Shown in pieces: positions 9,481-20,469 of a DNA stretch of 64,000 bases. The first letter of the stretch is position 1; each line of letters starts with the position of its first letter. The position numbers and the translations under genes are program-made. Location: positions 355,501 through 419,500 of the forward strand of contig JAUIRK010000058.1 of assembly GCA_030549495.1 (NCBI GenBank), read 5' to 3'. This DNA comes from Nectonema munidae (lineage: Eukaryota; Nematomorpha; Nectonematoida; Nectonematidae). The notes beneath the pieces are model-generated. The model was given only the letters and a program-made list of their open reading frames with translations. It had not been told where the DNA came from and ran no database searches.

Positions 9481-11787
9481 ATAGGACCCTCCGGTTTATA
9501 AGGCGCAGGAACAATAAATATTAAGACAGATGTCTAGTTTCATACATAAGACGCATGGGATTATACGGCGCATTAATAAAATGCAAATAAAATAAACTTT
9601 ATTAAAAACAATTCTTTTAATAACGCTGAGAAATAAGAAATACATTAAATTAGACTAACGTTCACTCAATTTCTCGTTTTCAAACGCATCAAACTCTTCA
9701 TGTTCCGCATCCGTGTTCAAAAGTTGCGAAATCTCGGAATTAATATCTGGATCTAATTCTTCGAACTAGTAGTAGGCAGTTCACCAATGAGTTCAGTTTT
9801 AGTAAAAGCACGGATAATACCCGAAACTGATACACTGGCCCACGCATCCAAAATTCATTGACTGATATTGACCTAACTTGCACGACGTTGTCTTCTTGTC
9901 TTGGTAAAGGTATCTTATCCTTCTGTCATTCCAAGGCTCCCCCACAAACCTCGTAACTTCACTTTATTAAACGACCCGTTAACACTAATATTTAGAGGTT
10001 GTAGATCTTTAGTTAACCTTCTTCTTCTTTGTCTACTACACCATCCCCAAGTTGGGGTCGGTGGCTAAGATTCTCAGTCTCCACATCTCTCGGTTAAGAG
10101 CGTCGTCTTCGTTTAGTCCAAGCTTTTGAAGTCGCTCCTACAGCCCATCCCTCCATCTCTTTCGTTGTGTGCATCTGCTTCTTTTTCCGTCCACTTCTTT
10201 TTCCAGAGCTTGGCGCACCACATCCTCTTGCTTCTTTCTTAAAACATGTTCGTACCACCGCAACTTACTACGTTCCGCTACAGCCAACACACTTACCTCT
10301 ACGCCAGTCTTTCTTCTAATCTCTTCCTTTCTTATTTTATCTTTTAAAGTTATTCCCAACATTTTTCTCAGCATCTTCATTTCTGTCGTCATTAATTTTC
10401 TTTCTTCTTTTTTCCTTAAGCTCCAGCATTCGCATCCATAAGTCAGCACCGGTTGAACAATTGTAGTGTAAATCTTCATTTTTAGTTTCATCGGCATTCT
10501 TTTATCGCTGAGTATCGCTTAAACCTCTTTCCATTTCAGCCAGCTGGCATTCACTATTGCTTGGGCGTCCTTTTCACAGTTTTCGCTATCCATAATTTGC
10601 GCTCCCAAGTATTTAAATTTTTTGCCTGCTTCAGATCTTTCATATGCGTTCCAATATCCTCAGGTTTACTACATACCATTATCTCTGTCTTTCCAGAATT
10701 CATCTTCAATCCATATTTCTCTAAACTCTCTTGCCATTTTATGATTCTCTTCTGTAATTCTTCTTTGTTATCTGCTAATATTGCTAGTCATCGGCGAATA
10801 AAAGCTCCAAAAGTTCTTCTTTTCTTAAATGTTTTGAGAGCTCATCACTAACCAACGCAAACAACAATGGACTCAATTCCGAACCTTGATGCAACCCTAT
10901 TTTCACTTTAAAGTCCCTCGACATTCCTTCCGCCGTTTTAATAGATGTTATTGAGTTATTTATTATACATTTCTTTAATCAATCTCACCAGTTTTTTGGA
11001 TACTCCCTTCTTACGCAAGCACTAAAGTAGATCTTTAGTTAACCCACCTGGAATAATTGAAAGATCTGCATTGATTTTTTAACATGAACTTTGACACTAT
11101 CAGTGATATGGGCAGGAAAAGGTAACAGATCGACAGTTATGGGAATGTATGGAAAAGAGCATTTGGTCTTTTGACATACACTTAACTTAGCCACTCACTC
11201 ATCCTCTGCTGGTCCATCCAACCTTTTGAATTAGCTAGAACTAGACTTTGAATTAGATGGAACTTTTCTTTTGGTTTGAAAATAATCATAGGAGGCTGTT
11301 TCTGGGCAGAACAAAGAAATACAGTAAAGTTTGACTTTTCGTTTCCTGTCCTGAAAATGGATACTGTACTAGTTCCTATTTCTCGACAGTACGATTCATA
11401 AGGATGTCAAAAGTAAGTGGAACTTCTTCCAAATTGGAAATGTGCTATGGTCGGATTTTCTTTTCAACAATTAAGTTTTGGCAGTAGGTACGAAAAATAC
11501 GTAGCTTTTCTTCGTAATCTTTTGGCAGGTGCCGCGAAAAGGCAGTTTTTGTGCGTATAGAAAGATTGTGTTTCTTTTCTCCTTGAAAGTTAATAATTTT
11601 CATTTCTTGTGTTAATGCTTTCGCTTTAAGTCTAATTGACACTGTTGAAATACTTCTACCTGCTCTCCTTTGTTCAACAATCCACTGTTCAACTTCATCT
11701 TCTAACTGTGGGCATCTCGCTTTGTTTTTTCTTCTTCACTTGGCGCAGGTCATCTTGTTTTTTCCACTTTCTTATCAAAGATTCATT
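9481..11787 (-). mobile_element. pogo-like (CENPB/DDE) transposon relic, interrupted
   Basis: The left end reads GGACCCTCCGGTTTATAAGG followed by GGCGCA motifs, as in pogo-like terminal repeats. The transposase reads on -. Near its N-terminus is a CENP-B-type helix-turn-helix region (NESLIRKWKKQ, then DEVEQWIVEQRRAGRSIST). A segment at 11642-11445 (LSIRTKTAFSRHLPKDYEEK) is typical of pogo proteins. The C-terminus at about 9770-9658 is acidic (EFDAFENEKLSER). The DDE core is scattered and frame-shifted. A LINE is inserted at 10019-11026, and the N-terminal end is cut off by the hAT element starting at 11788, so its right terminus is not visible. Non-functional. Confidence 0.7.
10019..11026 (-). 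mobile_element. 5'-truncated RTE-like LINE
   Basis: The insertion is flanked by an 18-bp direct repeat, GTAGATCTTTAGTTAACC, at 10001-10018 and 11027-11044. The reverse-transcriptase C-terminal half reads on -: GLHQGSELSPLLF, then LLFADD (catalytic FADD intact), then MKIYTTIVQPVLTYGCECWS and the conserved tail with KLRWYEHVLRKKQEDVVR (10497-10138). The 3' end is an AAGAAGAAG-type tail at 10019-10030. This motif set matches the endonuclease-reverse transcriptases of RTE-type elements common in invertebrates. Endonuclease and N-terminal RT are missing (5' truncation), and frames are broken in the 5' third. Confidence 0.85.
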
Positions 11788-13300
11788 CAGTGACGTAGCC
11801 AGAAAAAAGTTGATAGGGGGCACAATTTAGAAAACTTGAGCAACATTATTTATACTTTCTTGATCCTTTCATTGTAGACATTTTCAAAAAATGAAACGAA
11901 AACATGCTGAAACATTAAAATATAACTACGTATTTTATTTCATCTCAAATTCAAGCAAATTTATCATTCTCTAATAACACACATTCATGGAAACTCAATT
12001 CTTGTACCATAATGAAAAAATACTTTAAAATTGAAGCCTACGAGTGCGAAATCTTTCAAAACTTCATTATAGTTAATATTGTTTGTGTATTCCCGCAAGT
12101 ATGCCAAAATTATGAGGTTACGCTTTCTTTCATGAATCATCGATGTCCTTTGATCGGACAAAATTCGTTTTAAAAATGAAAAACTTCTTTCGCAAGAAGC
12201 AGTACTCACCCCAAATGTTAGGGCTCCTTTAAAATGAAACCATCTATAGATTTTGAATAAAAATATAATTAAAAATTATGCTCATACCGACGTAAAATTT
12301 GTACACATTTCTGATGTCATCTTTTATAGGGAAAATAATAGAAAGAGCATCTTTGATGTCTTCTGATTTCTCATCCTTCAAACTTTTCAAGATATAACTT
12401 TTAGCAACTTCGACTTCCCTACAAAAAAGTGAATGAATATTATTAATACCCAAATGTTCAGCCAAAATCTTCATTGCTTCCAAAGCAAAAAAGTCAGAAT
12501 GAGTAGGACTTAAAGACTTTACAGCTTTAAAAATAATGTCCTTACGTTCTTCGAATCTGTCATTTTAAAATGTTTGAAAGTGAAATTTCCGTTTAAAATC
12601 GAAAAACATTATTTCACCTTAAATTGAGATGCGAAATGCATGTATCTATTATTTCATTGTAAATGCCAACATAGGAGGAGTGATTTGTTTGACGAAAGCC
12701 AATTGTAGTTAGAGTTAGGGAATTCTCTAACCTAGATGACATTTTTTGTTTTCTTTTAGAATGAAGCAAAGTTGTTTCGCTTTGATTCGTCAGCACTAAA
12801 GCTTTTTGTTTCATTTCGTTAAAAAAATGAACATTTGCACGCAAAGAAGTTATAGATTTTATAAGTGCGTCCGCCATATTAGAAAGCAATTGAGATCACT
12901 GTTGTAATAAGACTGAATGCGTATTTGGTTTACATGTATCATTGTGATTCAGTTACACGATTTAAAATGAAAAATTTTACTTGAGAAAATAAGTTTAGTG
13001 GAGATACCAGTTGAAGAAACTTCTTGAGAATCAATAAAGCAAAAAGAAATTGTGGTTTTTCAAACTTAGACAACAATCCTTCAGCTTCGATGTTGATTAC
13101 AGCACATGCCATAAGATTTCTTTTACAACAGTCAACCAAAAGTTTTTGCAAGTCATAATAATTTTCAACAACTACTTTCATCGTGTCTAAATGGCGTGTC
13201 CATCTCTGATCTAGAAGTCTCTTTATCGAACATCCATCATAAAATTTTGACACTTTGGCGTTTTTGTAAATCAGCACAGCATCTTACAAAGTGTCAAAGC
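11788..13300 (-). mobile_element. hAT transposase relic (ZMYM1-like group)
   Basis: The terminus CAGTGACGTAGCCAG at 11788, followed by a G-run, is a typical hAT end. The transposase reads on - in four open pieces: 13277-12939 (QRWTRHLDTMKVVVENYY, as in ZMYM1-like hAT proteins), 12889-12614, 12483-12244 and 12209-11985. The last carries the C-terminal dimerisation motif SCERSFSFLKRILSDQRTS. The N-terminal zinc finger and the far terminal inverted repeat were not found, so the element is truncated and frame-broken. It abuts and probably interrupts the pogo-like element. The same family of end occurs inverted at 59143-59157. Confidence 0.75.
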
Positions 13301-14320
13301 TTTTGAAACCTCACAATTTATCGATAACATGTTCGTGATCGAAAGAAGAAGCTGATGATTAAAACAGAGTAAAAGGGCACTTCTTTTCCAATCTTATCAT
13401 TTATGAAACGAAAGGAATTTGACAATAATAATTTTATCATCAACGAAAGGAATTTGACAATAAGTGTACTAGAACGAACAAATAATATGTACTTTTAGCA
13501 ACCAGTTAGAAAAAACTTTAATATTGATTCCTACGACTAGAATCTATTACATAACAATATATCTTTATTGCGATTGAAAAAATCGACTTCTCAATATTAC
13601 TTGATAAAAAGATTTTTTCCTAATTTTTTCCATAAGTAAAAACATCTATTCCTATATCCTCTCTCCTTGATAAAAAAAAAGGAGATTTTCTACTAATTAT
13701 TATCAATAAATAAAAATATCCAGCTTCTAGTTATTGATTTATTAAAAATACTTTATTTTTTTTAATAAATAAAAATGATTCATCCATCATTGATTGAAAC
13801 ACGCTTTTCCAAACTTTTAGTTGTGCCCAAGTATAAAAAAAATTAAAAATTGCTCGCTATGAAGTGAAAACAAAAATGACGTAAATCTTTGGCTTATTTT
13901 CAAGCTTTGATTTGAATTCTTAATGTCATTTAAGCTCAATAAACTCTTGCCAAATATTTTCTCCTATACATTCCATATTACAAGAAAAAGGATTTGTCAG
14001 ATATTCTCATATTTTAAGTTCATACAAATCCTTAATTCTGAAGAATAAGTGCTTTTTCAGCTAAAATTTATCATTTGGAAAAATTTGACTTTGATTGAAA
14101 TTGTAACTACATTAGACTCTTATGTAAAAAGTAAGTTTTTGTAAAAATATTTGAAAATTTGCTGATACAATGACAAACTATTTGATAATAAAAAAATGGC
14201 CCACCTCAATCTCAGATACAATGTATGAAAACGAATAAAGTTAAGTAATATTTCTTATTGGTTTTTATTTTTCATTTAAAAAAAAAAAGTAATAAAAAGA
14301 AAATTTTATTTGTGAATAAA
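13301..14320. other. AT-rich intergenic, no gene seen
   Basis: No supported exons. The missing end of the hAT relic could be hidden here in diverged form. Confidence 0.35.
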
Positions 14321-14520
14321 AGAATTTAAAAAAGACACTTAAGAATTAAAAAAAGACACTTCAGAATTTGAAAGACACTTTAGAATTTGAAAAAGACACT
14401 GTAGAATTTGAAAAAGTTTGAAACACACTTTAGAATTTGAAAAAGACACTTTAGAATTTGAAAAAGACAGTTTAGAATTTGAAAAAGACACTTTAGAATT
14501 TGAAAAAGACAGTTTAGAAC
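14321..14520. repeat. 21-bp minisatellite
   Basis: About nine imperfect tandem copies of a unit close to AAAAGACACTTTAGAATTTG, mostly with a 21-bp period. The unit length is a multiple of three, so it also translates as a TLEFEKD-like peptide repeat; I see no evidence this is a gene. Confidence 0.8.
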
Positions 14521-14636
14521 TAAAAATGGTATATAAGTGTTATGTGTTCCAATATATGTTCAATATATATACAGTCACAACAGATCGTCAACTGACGTGC
14601 GATTAGTAAAAGGAGTTTGCAAAGTATCAGCTAGTG

Positions 14637-14943
14637 CAGCATTTTTCAAACTGTGGATCCCGACCCTTCAGTGGCTCGCGTGAAAAATAAAATGAGTCGT
14701 GACAAAAAAGAAAGGAAATCAAAAATACGTAAGTGAGAGCAAAGTGAAGAAAATCTAAAAGAAATAATATTTTATTCATGCAAATAAATAAAACAGAAAT
14801 AAAAATGTATACATATAAATTGTTGATGCTGATTAAATGAATCTAGTGAACAGAGTTAGTCTTATTACACCTAAGTATTATGGGTCGCAATGCAAACTGC
14901 GCTTCTTGCTATGGGCCGCAGTAAAAGGAGTTTGCAAGGTATG
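14637..14943. mobile_element. hAT-type MITE
   Basis: It starts CAGCATTTTTCAAACTGTGG and shares its interior (cccgacccttcagt, gtcgtgacaaaaaaga, tattatgggtcgc) with the copy at 42422. An 8-bp duplication AGCTAGTG flanks it at 14629-14636 and 14944-14951. Its right terminus has diverged, and the 32 bp before the left end repeats the right-end sequence. Non-coding. Confidence 0.7.
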
Positions 14944-14951
14944 AGCTAGTG

Positions 14952-16362
14952 AATTTAAATCATTTAGCAATTCTTGTATGGTAGAGAGACGTCTTTTTCT
15001 GAATTTCTAATCTCCGTTTGTGATGAACAATGTTAAATTGAAGTATGATGTAATTCATTTTTCGATATAAACAGAAAAAAACAAATTTAGTATTATTTTA
15101 GTCAACTACAAAATAAATTCGTTGGATGGCGGGTCATTTAAAAGATTTATTTGAAAAGCGGGCAATGCGTCCTAAAGTTCGGAAGCAGAGCTAAAGTCTC
15201 TCCACATTATAAACTTTACTTTTTTTCTCTTGAACGCACATAATTTCCAGAACAAAAATTAAAATTAATACGAGAAAAAAGGAAGGTATGTGTATAACTT
15301 ATAAAAAATAAATACAAAATATATAATATATATAAATATGCGCATCTCTTTCTCCTTATAAGATGAAATGAGGCGAAACGTGGTGAGAAACAAATTTTTA
15401 GCTTCCGCATTCCAATCCTATTTTAGCGTGGTCAGATGGCTTTATTTCCAGAGTGAAAGAAAATAATACTACATCATCTCTAGATTTTTAATTCAAAGTG
15501 ATTGCGTATTTCTACTATGATTATATTCACTTTCCACAAGTAGTTTAAAAGAGGCCAAAAGTAAACATCTATTCCAAAAAGCGTGTAATATGCATAAAAT
15601 AAAATTCGTGTACTCCTCATTTCTATTGAAATAGCATAAAAGTCCAACTCGTTAAAACAATTTTAAAGCGGGGTAGCTTGAAAAATTGCGGGCATTTGCG
15701 CGTACATTCGGGGAATTGCCGGGTCCACTCTTCACTTCCTACTTGGACGAAAGACGGGGGCCACAAATAAAGTTAAAAAATGTGACTTCGACTCCTAGAT
15801 TTTATTAGAGAGTGACTCTGTCTCCTCGATTCCACCGACTCCATAACATTACTAATTACAGCGGTTATAACACTTCCCAAATACATAACGTTTCTTATTA
15901 AAAATCCTGGCAGTCGTGAAAAGGTTGTTTTACTTTACTTATATACTGTAAGTAAAGTATTATATTTATTAGCGCGATGCTTACATGATCTCCATTTTAC
16001 TTTGTAGGGGGAAAAGTACTGCAAAAAGTTGCAGAGAAATGAAATATCACGTTATAACGGCTTCATATACCAAGAATTGAATGAGATCAACGAATTACAA
16101 GCCTGGCTCAAATGGATAACATACAGAATGAAGAAGGAAACGGTCAAAAAATGAACAATCGTGTTTGTGGAAAAAAGTTGGAGCAAATCTGTGATCAAAA
16201 ATATTTTGTGAAAAGAATTTCCCTATTTTGGCTATTTATAAATATTACGACATATAAAATAAAGTTTTATGAAAAAGGGTTTTATTTCGTTTGGCTTTCA
16301 GTATAAATACGATACACTCTAGCTTCCATGGCTCTAACTTAAAATCGAATATAATTTCAATA
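14952..16362. other. intergenic, no gene seen
   Basis: No exon was supported. Around 15680-15850 there is CGACTCC-rich sequence that recurs loosely near 40.0, 42.9 and 50.6 kb and may be an old unclassified dispersed repeat. Confidence 0.3.
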
Positions 16363-16366
16363 TTAA

Positions 16367-16495
16367 CCCATTTAAGGCCAAGCAAAGCAGACGATATCTA
16401 AAAAACGCAGACGATTTATATTCAAAGTCATTGAAAAAAGCAGACGAAGATGAAATTACTTATGTTCCAAGATAGGAACATTGGCCGTAAATGGG
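16367..16495. mobile_element. complete TTAA-flanked piggyBac-like MITE
   Basis: A 129-bp element with inverted termini CCCATTTAAGGCCAA / TTGGCCGTAAATGGG, flanked by TTAA at 16363-16366 and 16496-16499. It is the best preserved reference copy of the family also found at 2359-2825, 27925-28049 and about 49998-50126. It carries no coding sequence. Confidence 0.85.
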
Positions 16496-16506
16496 TTAAG
16501 GTTGTA

Positions 16507-16842
16507 CAGTAGACCCTCGTTAAGTCGCACTACATGGGGAAGAAGGGTATCCGACTATGACGATTGTCCGACTTAATAGATGGTCTAATATATATATACT
16601 AGCCGGTGCCGTGGTTTTTTTTTTTTAAATAAAGAACACTTTAAAAACAGTTCTTATACAAAACAATTACTCATCAGAAGAGTGAAGTCCTCTCGTAGAT
16701 GGTTGAGGAGACTGAAAACTGGTTGACGGATAAGGAGTGTCTGAATGGCCGCTTGTAAGCCTATGAGGACAAACGCTTATATTCTCGGTCACGATCAGAC
16801 TTATCCGATATCGGAGTTATCAGGCTCCGAGTTAACGAGGGT
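16507..16842. mobile_element. Tigger/pogo-type compound MITE, second copy
   Basis: Begins CAGTAGACCCTCGTTAAGTC like the element at 5969, has the same inner foldback and (TA)n, and ends with a degraded ...CCGAGTTAACGAGGG. It differs in its centre and right terminus. Confidence 0.65.
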
Positions 16843-17049
16843 ACTTAATTGGAAGAGTACGTGTTAGAATTGTGACTATCTTTAATTGAATAGCAATTAT
16901 TGTAGTAAATTTAAATCAATGTATAGTTATGTAGCAGGGGCGCACATCCTCAAAATTATTGGGGGGGGCGAAATTTTTTTGTTGCAATTTTCAAAATTAG
17001 TGGTCTGGAAATACCACGGGAGACCAAATATTGAAGCAATCCTTTAAAA

Positions 17050-17987
17050 GGTCCTCAGACATTTCGCTCCATTCTTTTTATAAGACAATTCGCCCCATTA
17101 TTTTCATAAGACAGTTAATCCCATGGACAATTCGCCCCATTATTTTCATAAGACATTTTGTCTCATGGACAATTCGCCCCATTATTTTCATAAGACATTT
17201 TGTCTCATGGACAATTCGCCTAACTATTTTCATAAAACAGCCCCATTATTTTCATAAAATAATTCGCCTCATAATTTTCATAAGACGATTTGCCTCATGC
17301 TCAATTTGCCCCATTATTTTTATAAGAGAATGCGCTCTATTATTTTTATAAAACTTCCAGTCCTATTTTTATAAGACAATTCTTTCCATTAAAAATTTGC
17401 TCTATTTTTATAATACAATTCTTGCCATAGACAATTTACTCTATTTATGCAGATCAATTAGCACTATTGTTTTATAAAACCGTTTTTTCAATTTTTTTAG
17501 ACTCTTTTACGCTTTTTTCATAAGACTATTTTTCGTAAAACGGTTTGGCATATGAACGTTTTGCCTAATATCACGACTCATCTCAATAAAAATAGCTATA
17601 TTTTAATTTTATTTAGTTTTTGAAGAATTGTTTTTTGAAAGGCAGTTATTTTATAAATGAAACAAATATTTAAAATTTTTAAACAAAATAAAAATTAATA
17701 TCTTGTAATTGTAATATCATTGTAATTATGTTTTTCTTCAATTTCATTATCAATAATTTAAAATTATTTAAGTGATAAAAAAAATTAACAGATAAAATAA
17801 TTATTTGAAATAATTTAATAGAGATAAAATAAACAAGAATATAAAATTTTTTAATAATTTTACACATATAATAAACAAAGATGGATGAAACAAATAGCCT
17901 ATGAGACAAGTTGTCCATGGGGCGAATTGTCTATGGGGCGAATCATCTATGGAACGAATTGTCTATGGGGCAAAATGTCTGTCGACC
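17050..17987. mobile_element. GGTC...GACC element 1 with subterminal tandem repeats
   Basis: Termini GGTCCTCAGACATTTCGC and GCAAAATGTCTGTCGACC are imperfect inverted repeats. The 8-bp duplication CTTTAAAA flanks it exactly (17042-17049 and 17988-17995). The left third (to about 17420) is a run of roughly 43-bp imperfect units built on ATTCGCCCCATTATTTTCAT and GTCTCATGGACA; the right end carries shorter units of the same motif inverted. No transposase was found. The open stretch at 17031-17351 is only a translation of the repeat. TSD length would fit hAT or another 8-9 bp TSD superfamily. Confidence 0.7.
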
Positions 17988-19017
17988 CTTTAAAATAGAG
18001 TGTATTCAGCGCATACCTAAAGTCCTAAATTTATAAGACTACTTTATATTTTTTTTTACAAAATTTGTGAATTTAAATACTATACTTCCAGCGAAAATAT
18101 TTTAATTAAGTTTGCAGAATTACACTAGTTTAAAAAAATCCAAAATTGTTAGAGGGTGGAATAGGCTTTTCATTAGAAAAATGAAGTAGTCTACCAGGCA
18201 CATTATAGGAATTGATGAAAGGATATTTGATTCATAGAGAAAACAAATAACTGAAGGTTAGATAGTTTTATGAGTGAATGTAGTCTAAAGGCAAAGAGTC
18301 TACTAGACACCCTGCGATGTTTATATGAAAAAATGTGATTGATTCAGGGGCAAGTGTATAAAATGAAATTATAATTGTGCAAACAAAAAATTAAGATCGT
18401 ATTATTTTATTTTACTAAGCATCATTCAAAAATAGTTTAAAAGCCAAATTGATACAAGCCACAAAATGTAAAATAACTTTTAACATTTTGCAATGATTTG
18501 CCTTTTATAATAAATTTTAAGGAAAAAAAGTTTATCAGAAAAAGTTATAGAACTTCAACAAAAACTAAAAAATTTTAGGGTAGAACTTAAATTTTTGGAA
18601 AGTAATTTGACGTACCCCCCTACAGCATACTCTATGGGTGGCATGGCAGGTTGGTTGAGATGATGGACTTAGCACGGAAGCCTCTGGATTGAATTCCTCA
18701 TTGATACGAATTTGTTCATAGTTTGACATAAGCGGTACATCAGTGCCTTGTCAACAAAAATACACCCGCTGCACCCTACCTTTTACTCAAAATTGAAAAA
18801 TTTGCTACATAATTAACATAAGAGAGAAAGGAAAGAAAATAAACTAATAAAGCAATTTTCACTATTTTAAAATGGGACCGTCTGTTCTCAGAATAATTTC
18901 AAAATAATAGGAGGCATAAAGATTTAGAGTTTATTTGATATTTTCAAATTTTTATAAACAGCAAAAGCCAACATTTAAGTAGCTAGCCCTTTTAATTAAA
19001 AAATTATTTAATCTAAC
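17988..19017. other. interior of the hAT-type composite between the two GGTC elements
   Basis: AT-rich, no gene. It holds the SINE-like segment near 18.64 kb. Confidence 0.4.
18635..18790 (+). repeat. possible tRNA-derived SINE fragment
   Basis: A box A-like TGGCAGGTTGG at 18644-18654 and a box B-like GGATTGAATTCC at 18686-18697 are spaced as in a tRNA-related pol III promoter, in a locally GC-richer stretch. Both boxes are imperfect and no flanking duplication was identified. It could be a SINE head, an old tRNA relic, or chance. Confidence 0.3.
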
Positions 19018-19387
19018 GGTCGATAGACATTTCGCCCCAAAAACAATTTGCCTCCTGGACAAACTGTCTCATAGGCTATTTGTTTCATCCATCTTTGCTT
19101 ATTAAATGTGTAAAATTATTAAAAAATTTTATATTCTTGTTTATTTTATCTCTATTAAATTATTTCAAATTAATCATTTTATCTCTTAATTTTTTAGAAT
19201 TGTCCATGAGACAAAATATCTTATGAAAATAACGGAAAATTATTATAATTGTCCATGAAACAAAATGTCTTATGAAAATAATGGGGCGAATTGTGCATGG
19301 GACGAACGGTCTTATGAAAATAATGGAGCGAATTGTCCATGGGACGAACTGTCTTATGAAAATAATGGGGCAAAATGTCCGAGGACC
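19018..19387. mobile_element. GGTC...GACC element 2
   Basis: Termini GGTCGATAGACATTTCGCC and GGCAAAATGTCCGAGGACC are inverted repeats of the family seen at 17050. Flanks AATCTAAC (19010-19017) and AAACTAAC (19388-19395) match at 7 of 8. The right half is a tandem series of units around CTTATGAAAATAATGGGGCG and AATTGTCCATGGGACGAA. It is 370 bp and non-coding. Inner sequence is shared, inverted, with element 1. Confidence 0.7.
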
Positions 19388-20469
19388 AAACTAACATAAA
19401 TCAAAGTATACGAGAAAAGAAAAAAAAAAGATGAGGAAAAATGTCCTTGTTCAAGAATCAAGATGCGTGCTTGCAAAATGAAGAAAAGGCGGCAGGATCA
19501 AAGTGTTAGAGAGAGCCCATTGATTGTAGCAAGAGTGCTACGATTAGTCCCGTGCGACGATTCGCCGCATACCATATTGAATTATTAATTAATTAAGTTG
19601 TTTGTGGCGTTCGCACCCATCCTTTCGGATATCGTGGCCCGCCCGGAATGCTGACTCCAAGTCTACCTGGACTTTCCATCCCACTAAACACCTACCGGCC
19701 CTTGTTACAAAAGAATAGCTATACCTTGTTATATATATTATTTTACAAGAATTTGTGTTACAATATATAAATACATCTGAGTGATCGATACAATCCTAAC
19801 GCGAAAGCTCCCAATTTGGGAAACAAACTTATTGTCTAGTGATAGCTTGATTACTAACCACGTAGAATCGGGTCGCTAGAGCACTACTACCTAACCGTAA
19901 AAATCTTTGAATTCTTCAGAGGAAGAAAACCAGGGTAAAAAACCGGCACGACGGAATGTATCTTGTTCCTAAATAAAAGAATATGATTATAAAATGTATA
20001 TGCTACAAAAATAGAAGCGTTTGAAGGCATGCAATATCTTATATATTATTAATAAATGATATTTGATACATGTTATAGTGGTTAAGAAAGATATACATAA
20101 TTTAAGGCATGTTAGGTTAGGAACAATCTACCCCTGGAATTTGACTCCATCCCTAAATGTTGTCCCTAGGATATATGTTTTAATATTGGAATGTATAGAC
20201 GGTCCTACAAGCAGACTCCTACAGAGGCCAGTTTACCGACTATGCCTAACCTAGCTCGTAACATGAAACTGTTTTGGGACTTATACCTTGTGCCAATCCT
20301 AAATTTAAGTAGGCGGATCTAGAAATCAGAAAAAAACAGAACTATATCACAGAACGCAGAATTCCCTATTGCTTGGGGGCTATTGTATATGGGTAGTCAC
20401 CTAGGATAACTTTTCTCTTTTTTTAGCATATACCCCCAAGAACGCTTCAGCCTGGGTTTGCGTGAGCTC

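Noticed and set aside
14321-14520. Array that superficially resembles CRISPR spacing
   Set aside because: There are no unique spacers; units are contiguous 21-bp repeats in a eukaryotic genome.
17031-17351. 106-codon open frame
   Set aside because: It is a translation of the tandem subterminal repeat of the GGTC element.
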